Origin: Mycobacterium sp. HUMS_12744610
GTDB lineage: Bacteria > Actinomycetota > Actinomycetes > Mycobacteriales > Mycobacteriaceae
NCBI RefSeq assembly: GCF_041206865.1
Contig: NZ_JBGEDP010000001.1
Span: forward strand, 5,456,001 to 5,520,000
Direction: 5' to 3'
Length of the DNA stretch: 64,000 nucleotides
Part shown: positions 19,413 through 28,490 of the stretch, in pieces
How positions within the stretch are numbered: the first letter of the stretch is position 1
Layout of the letters: each line of letters starts with the position of its first letter
The notes under the pieces: model-generated
Databases searched by the model: none
Told to the model about the DNA's origin: nothing
Seen by the model: the letters and a program-made list of their open reading frames with translations, nothing else
Made by a program: the position numbers and the translations under genes

Positions 19413-19494
19413 TTAATGTGCCCGCTCGGATGGTCTGCTGCACCGGTCGACCTGCCACCGCAGTCACCGATGGTCACGATCTGCGGTTGCGTTA

Positions 19495-19899
19495 TTACAG
19501 CAGGGTGATCGTGACGGGGATACCGAGCCGATCAGTCGCATTGGCTAAGCGGCTGTCGCCGGTGATCACGGCGGCGGAGCGTTCGGCGGCGACCGCGACA
19601 TACAGGCCGTCGGAGATCGAGATGTTGTGCCGCCAGGCCCAGGCGGTCCGCAGGAGCAGTGCATCGGGAAGCACGTATTCGATGGCGAGTGCCGTGGCGG
19701 TATCGGCGGCGGCCTCGGCGTCCTCAGGCTCCAATTGCTTGCGCAATACGGCCTTGTGCAGTGTGCGTAGCACCTCGCCCGGCATGTGGGCCGGCGCGAG
19801 CCAGCCATCGTCGCCGTTCAGCGCTGCGCGTGCCGCGTCGCCTTGGGGAGCGCTGCTCGTGAGCGCCAACACCAGCACGCCTGCGTCCACCACGATCAT
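19495..19899 (-). CDS. vapC: VapC-type PIN-domain ribonuclease toxin
   Basis: 134 residues. PIN-domain acidic residues are present at Asp5 (MIVVDAGVL), Glu42 (MPGEVLR), Asp97 (ISISDGLYVA) and Asp115 (ITGDSRLA), as expected of an active Mg-dependent RNase toxin. The start is 10 bases after the stop of the antitoxin gene, so the pair is one operon. Which VapC number of M. tuberculosis it matches, if any, cannot be said. Confidence 0.9.
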   Translation of the reverse strand: MIVVDAGVLVLALTSSAPQGDAARAALNGDDGWLAPAHMPGEVLRTLHKAVLRKQLEPEDAEAAADTATALAIEYVLPDALLLRTAWAWRHNISISDGLYVAVAAERSAAVITGDSRLANATDRLGIPVTITLL

Positions 19900-19909
19900 G
19901 GGAGGAAAA

Positions 19910-20140
19910 TCACCCGTCGCGGTCGGCGCGGATGACCGCCGCCACTTCCTCGGCTGTCATGGTAAGGCTGCGATGGCCAGCCAACGCCTCCAAGAGCTGC
20001 CGGTTGCGTTGAGCCTGGTATTCCCGTTCCAACAGGGATCGCAGATACGTTTGGGTGGACTGACCGCGCGCCTCGGCGCGGGCGGCCAACGCGTCGCGAA
20101 CTTCTTCGGGGACATCTTTGATCTGAATCGCAACTCCCAT
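19910..20140 (-). CDS. vapB: VapB-type (FitA-like) antitoxin
   Basis: 76 residues from ATG 20140 (GTG 20146 is an alternative two codons earlier). The N-terminus AIQIKDVPEEVRDALAARAEARGQS is a ribbon-helix-helix/FitA-type DNA-binding domain with a short toxin-binding C-terminal tail. It should neutralise the following VapC and, with it, repress the operon by binding the palindrome immediately upstream. No Shine-Dalgarno is found; a TAGTTT -10-like element six bases before the ATG suggests a leaderless transcript. Confidence 0.88.
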   Translation of the reverse strand: MGVAIQIKDVPEEVRDALAARAEARGQSTQTYLRSLLEREYQAQRNRQLLEALAGHRSLTMTAEEVAAVIRADRDG

Positions 20141-20144
20141 GACC

Positions 20145-20187
20145 ACAAACTATCACATGCGCATGGCATGCGCATGTGATAGTTTGT
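20145..20187. promoter_or_regulatory. 43-nt perfect palindrome, probable VapBC operator/promoter
   Basis: Two 21-base arms (20145-20165 and 20167-20187) are perfect reverse complements around a single G at 20166. Each inner arm ends in CATGCGCATG, itself palindromic, so the core is that decamer twice with one G between. The vapB-proximal arm contains TAGTTT on the minus strand, fitting the mycobacterial TANNNT -10 hexamer and placing the transcription start at the vapB start codon; by symmetry the other strand has the same. VapBC complexes typically bind inverted repeats at their promoters. Confidence 0.7.
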
Positions 20188-20417
20188 CAACGCCCGCTCC
20201 GCCCCGGCGCCCAACGCATCCTCGTCCCTCGGCGCACCGCGAGAGCCGATAGGCGAACAACTCCCCGAACGCCCCCGACGCCCCGACGGCCGCAACCCCA
20301 TCGAACATACGTGCGATCATGCCACCCGGGTATGACACTCGCCCCCGACACCGCCCCGGCGTCGTACGGTATTGATGCGCTGCAAACCGCCGGCACGAAA
20401 GACCAGAGGGGACGAGT

Positions 20418-21791
20418 ATGTCGCGCCATCGCGTCGTCATCATCGGGAGCGGATTCGGCGGGTTGACGGCGGCCAAGTCGCTCAAGCGCGCCGACGTGGA
20501 GATCACCATGGTCTCCAAGACGACCACCCACCTGTTCCAGCCGCTGCTGTACCAGGTGGCGACCGGCATCCTGTCGGAGGGCGACATCGCCCCGACCACC
20601 CGCCTGGTCCTGCGCAAGCAGCAGAACGTCCGGGTGTTGTGGGGTGAGGTCAGCGCGATCGACCTCACGGCCAAGACGGTCAGGTCGCACCTGATGGGCA
20701 TCGAAACTGTGACGCCCTACGACAGCCTCATCGTGGCCGCCGGTGCCCAGCAGTCCTACTTCGGCCACGACGAGTACGCCGCGTTCGCGCCCGGCATGAA
20801 AACCATCGATGACGCCCTCGAGCTCAGGGGCCGCATCCTGGGCGCGTTCGAGGCGGCCGAGGTCGCCACCGACCCCGCCGAGCGGCAGCGGCGCCTGACC
20901 TTCGTGGTGGTCGGGGCCGGACCGACCGGCGTCGAACTGGCCGGCGAGATCGTCCAGCTCGCCGAACGCACCCTGGCCGGGGCGTTTCGCACCATCAAGC
21001 CCAGCGACTGCCGGGTCATCCTGCTCGACGCCGCCCCCGCGGTGCTGCCGCCGATGGGCGAGAAGCTGGGTCTCATCGCGCAGCGCCGGCTGGAGAAGAT
21101 GGACGTCGAGGTCCAGCTCAACGCGATGGTGAGCGCGGTCGACTACATGGGCATCACGATCAAGGAGAAGGACGGCCGCGAGCGGCGCATCGAATGCGCC
21201 TGCAAGGTGTGGGCGGCCGGCGTGCAGGCCAGCCCGCTGGGCAAGATGATCGCCGACCAGTCCGACGGCACCGAAACCGACCGCGCCGGAAGGGTGATCG
21301 TCGAACCCGACCTCACCGTCAAGGGCCACCCGCACGTGTTCGTCGTGGGCGACCTGATGTCGGTGCCCGGCGTTCCCGGCATGGCCCAGGCCGCGATCCA
21401 GGGCGCGCAGTACGCGGCCACACTCATCAAGCATGCGGTCAAGGGCACCGACGACCCCGCCCACCGAAAGCCGTTCGGCTACCGCGACAAGGGCAGCATG
21501 GCCCTCGTCTCGCGCTACAGCGCCGTCGCGAAAGTCGGCAAGCTGGAGTTCGGCGGCTTCATCGCCTGGCTGGCGTGGCTGCTGCTGCACCTGTATTACC
21601 TTGTGGGGTATCGCAATCGCATGGCCGCGTTGTTCGCCTGGGGCATCTCGTTCCTGGGTCGTACCCGGGGCCAGATGGCCATCACCAGCCAGATGATCTA
21701 CGCGCGGCCGCTGGTGAACTGGGTGGAGCAGCAAGCCGAGACGCTGGCGGCGGCCGAAAGCGCCGACGCGGCCGAACGGCAGGCCGGCTGA
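20418..21791 (+). CDS. ndhA: Type II NADH dehydrogenase (NDH-2)
   Basis: 457 residues from ATG 20418 with AGGGGA upstream. A membrane-bound flavoprotein that passes electrons from NADH to menaquinone without pumping protons. FAD-binding GSGFGG is at residues 10-15, the NADH-binding motif in VVGAGPTGVELAGE near 170, and the GDLMSV FAD segment near 312. The C-terminal hydrophobic stretch (WLAWLLLHLYYLVGY) and amphipathic tail anchor it to the membrane. The symbol ndhA rather than ndh is chosen from its neighbours (rhodanese, purT), as for Rv0392c. About 230 bases upstream of it hold no clear gene. Confidence 0.88.
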   Translation: MSRHRVVIIGSGFGGLTAAKSLKRADVEITMVSKTTTHLFQPLLYQVATGILSEGDIAPTTRLVLRKQQNVRVLWGEVSAIDLTAKTVRSHLMGIETVTPYDSLIVAAGAQQSYFGHDEYAAFAPGMKTIDDALELRGRILGAFEAAEVATDPAERQRRLTFVVVGAGPTGVELAGEIVQLAERTLAGAFRTIKPSDCRVILLDAAPAVLPPMGEKLGLIAQRRLEKMDVEVQLNAMVSAVDYMGITIKEKDGRERRIECACKVWAAGVQASPLGKMIADQSDGTETDRAGRVIVEPDLTVKGHPHVFVVGDLMSVPGVPGMAQAAIQGAQYAATLIKHAVKGTDDPAHRKPFGYRDKGSMALVSRYSAVAKVGKLEFGGFIAWLAWLLLHLYYLVGYRNRMAALFAWGISFLGRTRGQMAITSQMIYARPLVNWVEQQAETLAAAESADAAERQAG

Positions 21792-21795
21792 CGCC

Positions 21796-22191
21796 TCAGA
21801 AACGCTTACAGGGCAATCCCGTTGCCCGCCAGCCCGCGTCGGCGTTTCCCTCGAAGCCGTTCAGCACGTTGTAGGCCGGGGTGATGCCCGACTCGGTCGC
21901 GACGTGGGCCGCGGCGGCGGAGCGGCCGCCGGAGCGGCACAGGAACACCACGGGCCGCTCACGCCCGGCGGCCGCGATCCGGTCCCGCAGTTCGGTGACG
22001 AAGTTCTCGTTGACCCGGCCGTCGGACGTGTGCCACTCGAGGCAGATCACGTCGCGGCCCAGGCTCGACAGGTCGGGCACCCCGACGACGCGCCATTCGG
22101 CGTCGGTGCGCACGTCGACCAGCACCGCATCGGGGTTGTCGCTGAGTATCTGCCACGCCTGCTGCGGCGTGATGTCTCCGGCGTAGCTCAT
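21796..22191 (-). CDS. Rhodanese domain protein (Rv0390-like)
   Basis: 131 residues from ATG 22191, overlapping the purT stop as ATGA. A single rhodanese domain with catalytic Cys85 in the loop CRSGGR and VLVDVRTDAEW near residue 23. Such proteins transfer sulfane sulfur, or act as persulfide carriers; the acceptor is not known. It ends 4 bases from the convergent end of ndhA. Coupling to purT is as in M. tuberculosis Rv0389-Rv0390. Confidence 0.88.
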   Translation of the reverse strand: MSYAGDITPQQAWQILSDNPDAVLVDVRTDAEWRVVGVPDLSSLGRDVICLEWHTSDGRVNENFVTELRDRIAAAGRERPVVFLCRSGGRSAAAAHVATESGITPAYNVLNGFEGNADAGWRATGLPCKRF

Positions 22192-23471
22192 CGGCCCGAG
22201 TCTGGCACATGCGCCCGGGCGGCGACCTCGCGGGCGCGCTCGCGCGCGGCCGCGACGTCCGGTGCCGTGGCCAGCGCCACCCACGACCCGGCCCGCGGTC
22301 CCGGCCCGAACAGGCGTGCGTCGCTTTCGGGCACGCCGAGCGCGTGCGTCAGGGCGCCCGCACCCGGCAGCCCGGCACCGCGGCTCATCGCCCGCGCGGC
22401 GCCCGGAGACGTCATGATCGTGTCCACCGGCAGGCCCAGGATCGCGCGCGCCTGCAGCTCGAACGCCGAGAGCCGCTGGCTGCGCACGGTCACCCAGGCG
22501 CTCTCCCGGGGGCAGATGGTGACGTCGGCGAAGTACACCTCGTCGCCGTGGATCATCAGCTCGACGCCGAACACCCCGCACCCGCCCAGCGCTTTGACGA
22601 TCCGCGCGGCGATCGAGCGGGCGGCGTCCAGCGCGGCCGGGGTCAGCTGCTGCGGCTGCCAGCACTCCAGCACGTCGGCCTCGGCGCGGCTGTGCCCGAT
22701 CGGTGAGCAGAACTCGATCCGCTCACCGCGCGGCCCCCGGCTGCTCACCGCGAGCAGGGTGACGAAACAGTCGACGTCGACCAGCGTTTCGGCCAACACC
22801 CGGTAGTGCCCCTCCCCCGCCGGCTTGCCCACGATGCCCTGCCAGACCGTCTCGAGGTCGTGGCGCCCGGTGACGACGGACTGCCCGCGCCCGGGCGCTC
22901 CGGCCACCGGCTTGACCAGCAACGGCAACCCAGCGTGGGCGGCCACCGCCTCGAGTTCGCCGACCGATCCGACGAACCAGAACGGCGCGGTGGGCAGACC
23001 CAACTCGTCGGCGGCGAGCCGGCGCAGCCGCTCCGGGTCACCAGCGAGGCGCACGGCGCGGGCGCCCGGCACCAGCTCGGTGCCCTGCAGGGACTCGAGG
23101 GCCAGGCCGGTGACGGACCCGCTCGCGGTCGCCACGAAGTCCGGCCGCAATTGTCCGACGGCCTCCGACAGCGCGGCGGCGTCGTCCAGCGCGACGGCCA
23201 GCGACCGGTCGGCGACCGCGTGCGCGGGCCCGTCGGCGTCCGCGTCGGCGACGCTCACCTCCGCGCCGAGGCGCCGCAACGCGAGCGTCAACTCCTGGGC
23301 GAGCTCACCGGAACCCAGCAGCAGCACGTGGGGCCTGTCGGGTTCGGCGGTTCCGCGGGCGGGGGCGCCGGGATCCGTCCCGCCGACCGGGGGGGTCAGC
23401 TCGATCGCGGTGGTCCGGCCGTCCGGGTCGTCGGGTTCTTGCTGTCCTTCGTCAGTCACGCCGTCGGTCAC
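22188..23471 (-). CDS. purT: Formate-dependent phosphoribosylglycinamide formyltransferase
   Basis: 427 residues. It makes formyl-GAR from GAR, formate and ATP in purine synthesis, an alternative to folate-dependent PurN. Motifs are those of an ATP-grasp enzyme: LLLGSGELAQELTLALRRLGAEV near residue 50, LLVKPVAGAPGRGQSVV near 190, and FGVELMIHGDEVYFADV near 300. The first 45 residues (acidic, Pro/Gly-rich) are an extension with no family match, so a start further in is possible. It is followed by, and coupled to, the rhodanese gene. Confidence 0.92.
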   Translation of the reverse strand: MTDGVTDEGQQEPDDPDGRTTAIELTPPVGGTDPGAPARGTAEPDRPHVLLLGSGELAQELTLALRRLGAEVSVADADADGPAHAVADRSLAVALDDAAALSEAVGQLRPDFVATASGSVTGLALESLQGTELVPGARAVRLAGDPERLRRLAADELGLPTAPFWFVGSVGELEAVAAHAGLPLLVKPVAGAPGRGQSVVTGRHDLETVWQGIVGKPAGEGHYRVLAETLVDVDCFVTLLAVSSRGPRGERIEFCSPIGHSRAEADVLECWQPQQLTPAALDAARSIAARIVKALGGCGVFGVELMIHGDEVYFADVTICPRESAWVTVRSQRLSAFELQARAILGLPVDTIMTSPGAARAMSRGAGLPGAGALTHALGVPESDARLFGPGPRAGSWVALATAPDVAAARERAREVAARAHVPDSGR

Positions 23472-23515
23472 CGCTCAAGGATAGGTGCGCGGCGGGCGGG
23501 CGCGGCGGACCCGAC

Positions 23516-24160
23516 TCAGGGCTGGCCGGGCAGCAACCGCACCATCAGGCCGTTCGCCTCCGCCAGCACCGCGTCCTGGCCGTCGACCAGTTCCGCGGAC
23601 ACGAAAGCCTTGCGGCCCTCGGTGCCGGTGACGCGGCCGCGCACGGCCAGCTGGACGTCGATCGGGGTGACCTTGCGGTAGTCGACGTGCAGGAAGGCGG
23701 TGCGGCTGATCGGCCGGCCCGCGGCGTGCGAGACCATGCCGAACAGGTTGTCGAACAGCAGCGGCAGCACGCCGCCGTGCACCGCGTGGTTGCCCCCGAC
23801 GTGAAACCTGCTGAAATAGCCGGTCATTTCGACGCCCTCGGGGCCGTAACGCGCCAGCGTCCACGGCGGCAGCAGCAGGCTTCCCATGCCCGGCAGGTCC
23901 GGTGTGCGCCCCGCCGGTGCCTTGCCTTCGGCGGCCTCGAACGGAGCCAGCAGCTCCACCAGCGCCGCGACGCGGCCGGCCGCCTCGTCCCAGACCTCGT
24001 CACCGGGATCCGCGGACACGGCGAGGTCCTGCAGCCGGCGCATGTCCGCCACGAAGCGGCCGAACCCGGGGCCGGGGCTGGCCGGGCCGTACTCCGGAAA
24101 GCCGCCGTGGTGCTCGTATTCGGGATCGAGGGCTTTGGGATCCGGTTCGGTGGCCGTCAC
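23516..24160 (-). CDS. Hotdog-fold thioesterase (PaaI-like, Rv0356c-like)
   Basis: 214 residues from GTG 24160, which overlaps the purA stop as GTGA; the longer frame upstream is only a purA shadow. The C-terminal half has the hotdog signature [22 protein letters not shown] followed by [14 protein letters not shown], typical of PaaI/YbgC-type acyl-CoA thioesterases. The N-terminal 90 residues are less conserved. The same gene lies downstream of purA in M. tuberculosis (Rv0356c), so the coupling is old, but its metabolic reason is unknown. Confidence 0.8.
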   Translation of the reverse strand: MTATEPDPKALDPEYEHHGGFPEYGPASPGPGFGRFVADMRRLQDLAVSADPGDEVWDEAAGRVAALVELLAPFEAAEGKAPAGRTPDLPGMGSLLLPPWTLARYGPEGVEMTGYFSRFHVGGNHAVHGGVLPLLFDNLFGMVSHAAGRPISRTAFLHVDYRKVTPIDVQLAVRGRVTGTEGRKAFVSAELVDGQDAVLAEANGLMVRLLPGQP

Positions 24161-25455
24161 GCGCGGGCCGCCAGGACGTCGCGGCGCACGATCGTCTGCT
24201 CCCGGCCCGGGCCGACACCGATGCATGAAACCTGCGCCCCGGCAAGCTCTTCCAGCCTCAAGACGTAGTCACGCGCCTTGGCGGGCAAGTCGTCGAACTC
24301 GCGCGCCCCCGAGATGTCCTCCCACCAGCCGGGCAGCTCCTCGTAGATCGGTTCGGCGCGGGCCAGATCGCGCTGCGTCATCGGCATGTCGTGGGTGCGC
24401 TTGCCGTCGAGCCGGTAGCCGACGCACACCGGCACCGTGTCCAGGCTGGACAGCACGTCGAGCTTGGTCAGGAAGTAGTCCGTGATGCCGTTGACGCGGG
24501 TGGCGTAGCGGGCGATGACGGCGTCGAACCAGCCGCAGCGGCGGCGCCGCCCCGTGGTGACCCCGAACTCGCCGCCGGTCTTGGTCAGGTATTCGCCGTT
24601 CTCGTCGAACAACTCGGTGGGGAACGGGCCCGAACCCACGCGGGTGGTGTAGGCCTTCAGGATCCCGAGCACGGTGCCGATCCGGGTCGGTCCGATGCCC
24701 GAACCGACGGCCGCGCCGCCGGCGGTCGGATTCGACGACGTCACATAGGGATAGGTGCCGTGGTCGACGTCGAGCAGGGTGCCCTGCGAGCCCTCCAGCA
24801 GCACGGTCTCCCCGGCCTCCAGCGCGTTGTTGAGCAGCAACCGGGTGTCGGCGATGCGGTGCCGGAAGCCCTCGGCCTGCTCGAGCAGGGCGTCGACCAC
24901 CTGATGCGGGTCCAGCGCCTTGCGGTTGTAGATCTTGACCAGGATCTGGTTCTTGAGCTCCAGCGCGGCCTCGACCTTGTGGGTCAGCATCTCCGGGTCG
25001 AGCACGTCGGCGACCCGGATGCCCATGCGGGCGATCTTGTCCTGGTAGCACGGTCCGATGCCGCGGCCGGTGGTGCCGATCTTCTTGCTGCCCATGTAGC
25101 GCTCGGTCACCTTGTCGATGGCGACGTGGTAGGGCAACAGCAGGTGCGCGTCGGCCGAGATCAGCAGCCCGGAGGTGTCGACGCCGCGGTCCTGCAGGCC
25201 GGCCAGCTCGTCGAGCAGGACGCCGGGATCCACGACCACGCCGTTGCCGATGACGTTGGTGACGCCGGGCGTCAGCACCCCCGACGGGATCAGGTGCAGG
25301 GCGAAATTCTCCCCGCTGGGCAACACGACCGTGTGACCGGCGTTGTTGCCGCCCTGGTAGCGCACCACCCACTGCACCCGTCCACCGAGCAGGTCAGTGG
25401 CCTTACCTTTGCCCTCGTCGCCCCACTGGGCGCCGATGAGGACGATTGCCGGCAT
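24157..25455 (-). CDS. purA: Adenylosuccinate synthetase
   Basis: 432 residues from ATG 25455, preceded by GGTGGGAGC as ribosome binding site. It converts IMP, GTP and aspartate to adenylosuccinate, the first step of AMP synthesis. The N-terminus [18 protein letters not shown] holds the catalytic Asp13, [10 protein letters not shown] has the catalytic His, and [32 protein letters not shown] and [14 protein letters not shown] are family signatures. Full length. The 230 bases upstream (25456-25685) have no gene; a weak TAGGAT -10-like hexamer at 25638-25633 on the minus strand is the only candidate signal noted. Confidence 0.97.
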   Translation of the reverse strand: MPAIVLIGAQWGDEGKGKATDLLGGRVQWVVRYQGGNNAGHTVVLPSGENFALHLIPSGVLTPGVTNVIGNGVVVDPGVLLDELAGLQDRGVDTSGLLISADAHLLLPYHVAIDKVTERYMGSKKIGTTGRGIGPCYQDKIARMGIRVADVLDPEMLTHKVEAALELKNQILVKIYNRKALDPHQVVDALLEQAEGFRHRIADTRLLLNNALEAGETVLLEGSQGTLLDVDHGTYPYVTSSNPTAGGAAVGSGIGPTRIGTVLGILKAYTTRVGSGPFPTELFDENGEYLTKTGGEFGVTTGRRRRCGWFDAVIARYATRVNGITDYFLTKLDVLSSLDTVPVCVGYRLDGKRTHDMPMTQRDLARAEPIYEELPGWWEDISGAREFDDLPAKARDYVLRLEELAGAQVSCIGVGPGREQTIVRRDVLAARA

Positions 25456-25685
25456 GACATGCTCCCACCTGGTCTCGCCTGCTGATTGTGGCACTGCCGG
25501 TAAAAGCAGTGCACCTACAAGCGCCGCAACGGTTTTCGTTTCGGCGCCGCTGTCCGTGCAGTTGCCGCGCCGCAGCGCCTCCGGTTTGCCGCGCGGCACC
25601 CCTTCGCGATGCTTACTGCACTCACGGTGGTGATCCTAAAGCGTCGGCGCTTTTGCGAGGGGAACCGGCTGCGGCGCGGTTACCG

Positions 25686-26408
25686 TCAGCCGGCCGCGCG
25701 CGAGCCGAGGTGCACCGTTGCGAACCCGGTGCTCAGCGAGATGTGGCGGGCGTCGGCGAAACCCGCGCCCCGCATCGCCTCGCGGAGTTCCTCCCGCGAC
25801 ATCCAGGTACGGATCGAGTCGGAGGTGTAGTGATGGGCGTCGCGATGCCAGGCGAAGGCCCAGCCCACCGCCGGCATCACGTCGAAGTAGAGCGCGTCGT
25901 GCAGGGCTTTCAGGCTCTTCGAGGTCGGCGTGCTGAAGTCGAGCACCATCAACCGGCCGCCCGGCCGCAGCACGCGCCGGAACTCGCGCAGCGCCCGGCC
26001 GCGGTCGGCGACGTTGCGCAGCCCGAACCCGATGGTGACCACGTCGAACGACGCATCCGGGAACGGCAGGTCCATGGCGTCGGCCTCCCGGAAGTCGACG
26101 GTGCCGCGCCGCCGGCCCCGAGCGACGTCGAGCATCGCCGCGCAGGAGTCGACGCCCACGACGTGGCCTTCCGGCCCCACGGCCGCCGCCTCGGCGAACG
26201 CCAGGTCACCCGTCCCGGTCGCGACGTCCAGCACGCGTTCGCCGGGCCGGACGGCGCAGAGCTTCATGGCCTGCCGCTTCCACAGTCGGTGCAGTCCGAG
26301 CGTCCACGCGTCGGTCATCACGTCGTAGCGCTTGGCCAGCGCCGAGAACAGCTCCTCGACGTAGGTGCTCTTGGCTTCGTCCGACTCGTTCCATCGCCGT
26401 ACGACCAT
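25686..26408 (-). CDS. UbiE/MenG-like class I methyltransferase
   Basis: 240 residues from ATG 26408, chosen because GGAGG stands six bases before it; GTG 26423 would place that signal inside the gene. The sequence has UbiE/COQ5 features: ALAKRYDVMTDAWTLGLHRLWKR near the start, SAM-binding VLDVATGTGDLAF, and VVTIGFGLRNVADR, the family signature. It would methylate a demethylmenaquinone-like quinone or a related small molecule. As mycobacteria carry menG elsewhere, this is probably a paralogue. It is not beside purA in M. tuberculosis as I remember it. Confidence 0.78.
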   Translation of the reverse strand: MVVRRWNESDEAKSTYVEELFSALAKRYDVMTDAWTLGLHRLWKRQAMKLCAVRPGERVLDVATGTGDLAFAEAAAVGPEGHVVGVDSCAAMLDVARGRRRGTVDFREADAMDLPFPDASFDVVTIGFGLRNVADRGRALREFRRVLRPGGRLMVLDFSTPTSKSLKALHDALYFDVMPAVGWAFAWHRDAHHYTSDSIRTWMSREELREAMRGAGFADARHISLSTGFATVHLGSRAAG

Positions 26409-26492
26409 CGCGAGCCTCCGCACACCTACCAGGAACGATGCGGGAATGTATCACGCCGCCTGGTAGCTTCCGGTCGTGCGCCCGGGAAAGTC

Positions 26493-27161
26493 ATGACGGA
26501 GCCGGTGAGCGGGAACGGCGAGACCCCCACGTCGGCGGTGCTGGTTTTCGGCGACCGCCGGGTCCCGCGCCCGCTGCGCGGCCTGGCCGCGCTCCGCCCC
26601 GCAAGCCGGGCCGACTCGAACACCCTGGACGCCGCCGTCGGGCCGCATCGCCGGCTGGTGGTACTGGGCGACGACGCCGACCTGGCCGCGGTGCTGACGC
26701 GGCTGCTGCGCGCGGAGCGGCTCGACGTCGAGGTGGCCTACGTGCCGCGCCGCCGCACCGCGGCGACCCGCGCCTACCGGCTGCCCTCCGGGCACCGGGC
26801 GGCGCGGCGCGCCCGGCGCGGAGCGGCCCACCGGGTGCCGCTGATCCGCGACGACACCGGGTGCGCGATCGCGGGCCGGGCGCGTTGGCTGCCGGCCGAC
26901 GACGGGCTCCCGCTGCACGGGGAGGCGATCGTCGACGACACGACGCTGTTCGACGGCGATGTCGCCGCGGTGCGCATCGAGCCGACGCGGGCGCTGCCCG
27001 GCCTGCGCGCCCGGGTATCGGGCCGCGGGTGGGTGCCCGGCCGCGCGGCCCAGCTGGGCTGCACCGGCGTCATCGTGGTGCGCGACGGCGTCGCGGCGCC
27101 GCGCCCGGCGCGCCGGTCGACGTTGTACCGCCACGTCGAGGGCTGGCTCGCTGTCGGATAG
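26493..27161 (+). CDS. Conserved mycobacterial protein (Rv0358-like)
   Basis: 222 residues from ATG 26493. No known domain is recognised. The protein is rich in Arg and Ala, with a central very basic stretch (about residues 85-115: HRAARRARRGAAHR) and a C-terminal GCTGVIVVRDG block. Length and position between purA and the site-2 protease gene match Rv0358. It precedes the protease gene by 9 bases on the same strand, so they are likely one operon. Confidence 0.7.
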   Translation: MTEPVSGNGETPTSAVLVFGDRRVPRPLRGLAALRPASRADSNTLDAAVGPHRRLVVLGDDADLAAVLTRLLRAERLDVEVAYVPRRRTAATRAYRLPSGHRAARRARRGAAHRVPLIRDDTGCAIAGRARWLPADDGLPLHGEAIVDDTTLFDGDVAAVRIEPTRALPGLRARVSGRGWVPGRAAQLGCTGVIVVRDGVAAPRPARRSTLYRHVEGWLAVG

Positions 27162-27170
27162 TTTCGACCG

Positions 27171-27953
27171 GTGAGCTTTCCCGCGCGGCAGCACGAGTCG
27201 GTGCGCCCCAGCCCCGTCTTCCTGGCCCTGCTGGCGGCCACGGCGGCCGGCGGCGTGCTGGCCTGGCTGGCCGGGTCCAGCGTGCGGCCGCTGTCCTACG
27301 CCGGGGTGTTCGTCTTCGTCGTCGCCGGGTGGCTGGTGTCGTTGTGCCTGCATGAGTTCGGGCACGCGCTGACCGCCTGGCGCTTCGGTGACCACGACGC
27401 CGCCGTGCGCGGCTACCTGACCCTGGATCCGCGGCGCTACAGCCATCCCGCGCTCTCACTGCTCCTGCCGATGGTGTTCGTCGCGCTGGGCGGGATCGGC
27501 CTGCCCGGCGCCGCGGTATATCTGCAGACGTGGTTCATGACGCCCGCGCGGCGCACCCTGGTCAGCCTGGCGGGCCCGGCGGCCAACCTGTTGCTCGCGG
27601 TGCTGCTGTTGACCCTGACCCGGTTCTTCTTCGACCCGGCCCACGCGGTGCTGTGGGCCGGGGTGGCGTTCCTCGGGTTCCTGCAGGTCACCGGGATGGT
27701 GCTGAACCTGTTGCCGATCCCCGGCCTGGACGGCTACGACGCCCTGGAGCCGCACCTGAGCCCGGAGACGCAGCGCGCGGTGGCGCCGGCCAAGCAGTGG
27801 GGCGTCTTCGTGCTGCTGTTCCTGATCCTGGCGCCGGCACTGAACCGCTGGCTCTTCGGAATCGTGTACGTGCTGTTCGACTTTTCCGGAGTGCCGCACG
27901 TGCTGGTGGGGTGGGGCAACTCGCTGACCCGGTTCTGGAGCGCCTGGTTCTGA
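27171..27953 (+). CDS. Site-2-protease-type (M50) membrane metallopeptidase (Rv0359-like)
   Basis: 260 residues from GTG 27171. About six membrane segments. The zinc motif HEFGH is at residues 61-65 inside a membrane helix and the third ligand Asp187 in NLLPIPGLDGYDAL, the standard N/D-P-x-x-x-x-D-G arrangement of intramembrane M50 proteases. No PDZ domain is present, unlike Rip1, so it is a compact S2P. Substrates are unknown. Convergent with the DUF3151 gene, 8 bases away. Confidence 0.87.
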   Translation: MSFPARQHESVRPSPVFLALLAATAAGGVLAWLAGSSVRPLSYAGVFVFVVAGWLVSLCLHEFGHALTAWRFGDHDAAVRGYLTLDPRRYSHPALSLLLPMVFVALGGIGLPGAAVYLQTWFMTPARRTLVSLAGPAANLLLAVLLLTLTRFFFDPAHAVLWAGVAFLGFLQVTGMVLNLLPIPGLDGYDALEPHLSPETQRAVAPAKQWGVFVLLFLILAPALNRWLFGIVYVLFDFSGVPHVLVGWGNSLTRFWSAWF

Positions 27954-27961
27954 CGCCCCGG

Positions 27962-28374
27962 CTAAAGCCCGAGCGCCTGGCGGGCCGCGGGATCGCAGTC
28001 GTCGAGCAGGTCCAGGCAGCGGGCGTACTCGTCGGTCTCGCCGATGGCGTCGGCGGCGCGCGCCAGCGCCGCCACGCACCGCAGGAAGCCGCGATTGGGC
28101 TCGTGGGAGTACGGCACCGGGCCGAAACCCTTCCAGCCGTTGCGGCGCAGCGCGTCGAGTCCCCGGTGGTAGCCGGTGCGGGCGTAGGCATACGCCGTGA
28201 CGGCCTTGTCCTCGGCCAGCGCCTCCTCGGCAGCGCCGCCCAGGCCACCGACGCCGTCGGATGGGCGGCGGCGACGATGCTCGGGTTCTCCTTGGCGAGC
28301 AGTTCGGCTTCGGCTTCAATGTCCTCCGGCAGCAGGATCGGATCAGGCCCCAGGAGGTCACCCATCGACGTCAT
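27962..28374 (-). pseudogene. DUF3151 protein, interrupted by a single-base frameshift
   Basis: From ATG 28374 the frame reads MTSMGDLLGPDPILLPED and on to ASVAWAAL, the start of the actinobacterial DUF3151 family (Rv0360c). At about 28229-28231 the family sequence continues in the next frame (AEEALAEDKAVTAYAYARTG, then LDALRRNGWKGFGPVPYSHE, ending CDPAARQALGL and TAG 27964-27962). The total length is one base short of 138 codons, so one C on the plus strand appears to be missing. The second frame has no start codon of its own near the break. Either a real mutation or a sequencing error; the rest of the gene is intact. Confidence 0.75.
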
Positions 28375-28490
28375 GGACCCCATTGTGCCGTTTCCCGTTT
28401 GCGCGTCGCGGCGCGCCTCGGCCGCGACCCCAACCGGGTGGCGGGTCGCTAAGCTCCCAACTATCCACTCGTAGGAGGACAGCAGCGCTC

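Noticed and set aside
20160..20325. Minus-strand 55-codon ORF from an ATG near 20324 running through the palindrome (MIARMFDGVAAVGASG...)
   Set aside because: Faintly like the start of a 13E12-type HNH protein, but no ribosome binding site, no conserved domain, and it ends inside the palindrome.
25456..25685. Possible riboswitch in the purA leader
   Set aside because: No purine or other riboswitch core could be recognised; only a weak -10-like hexamer was seen.
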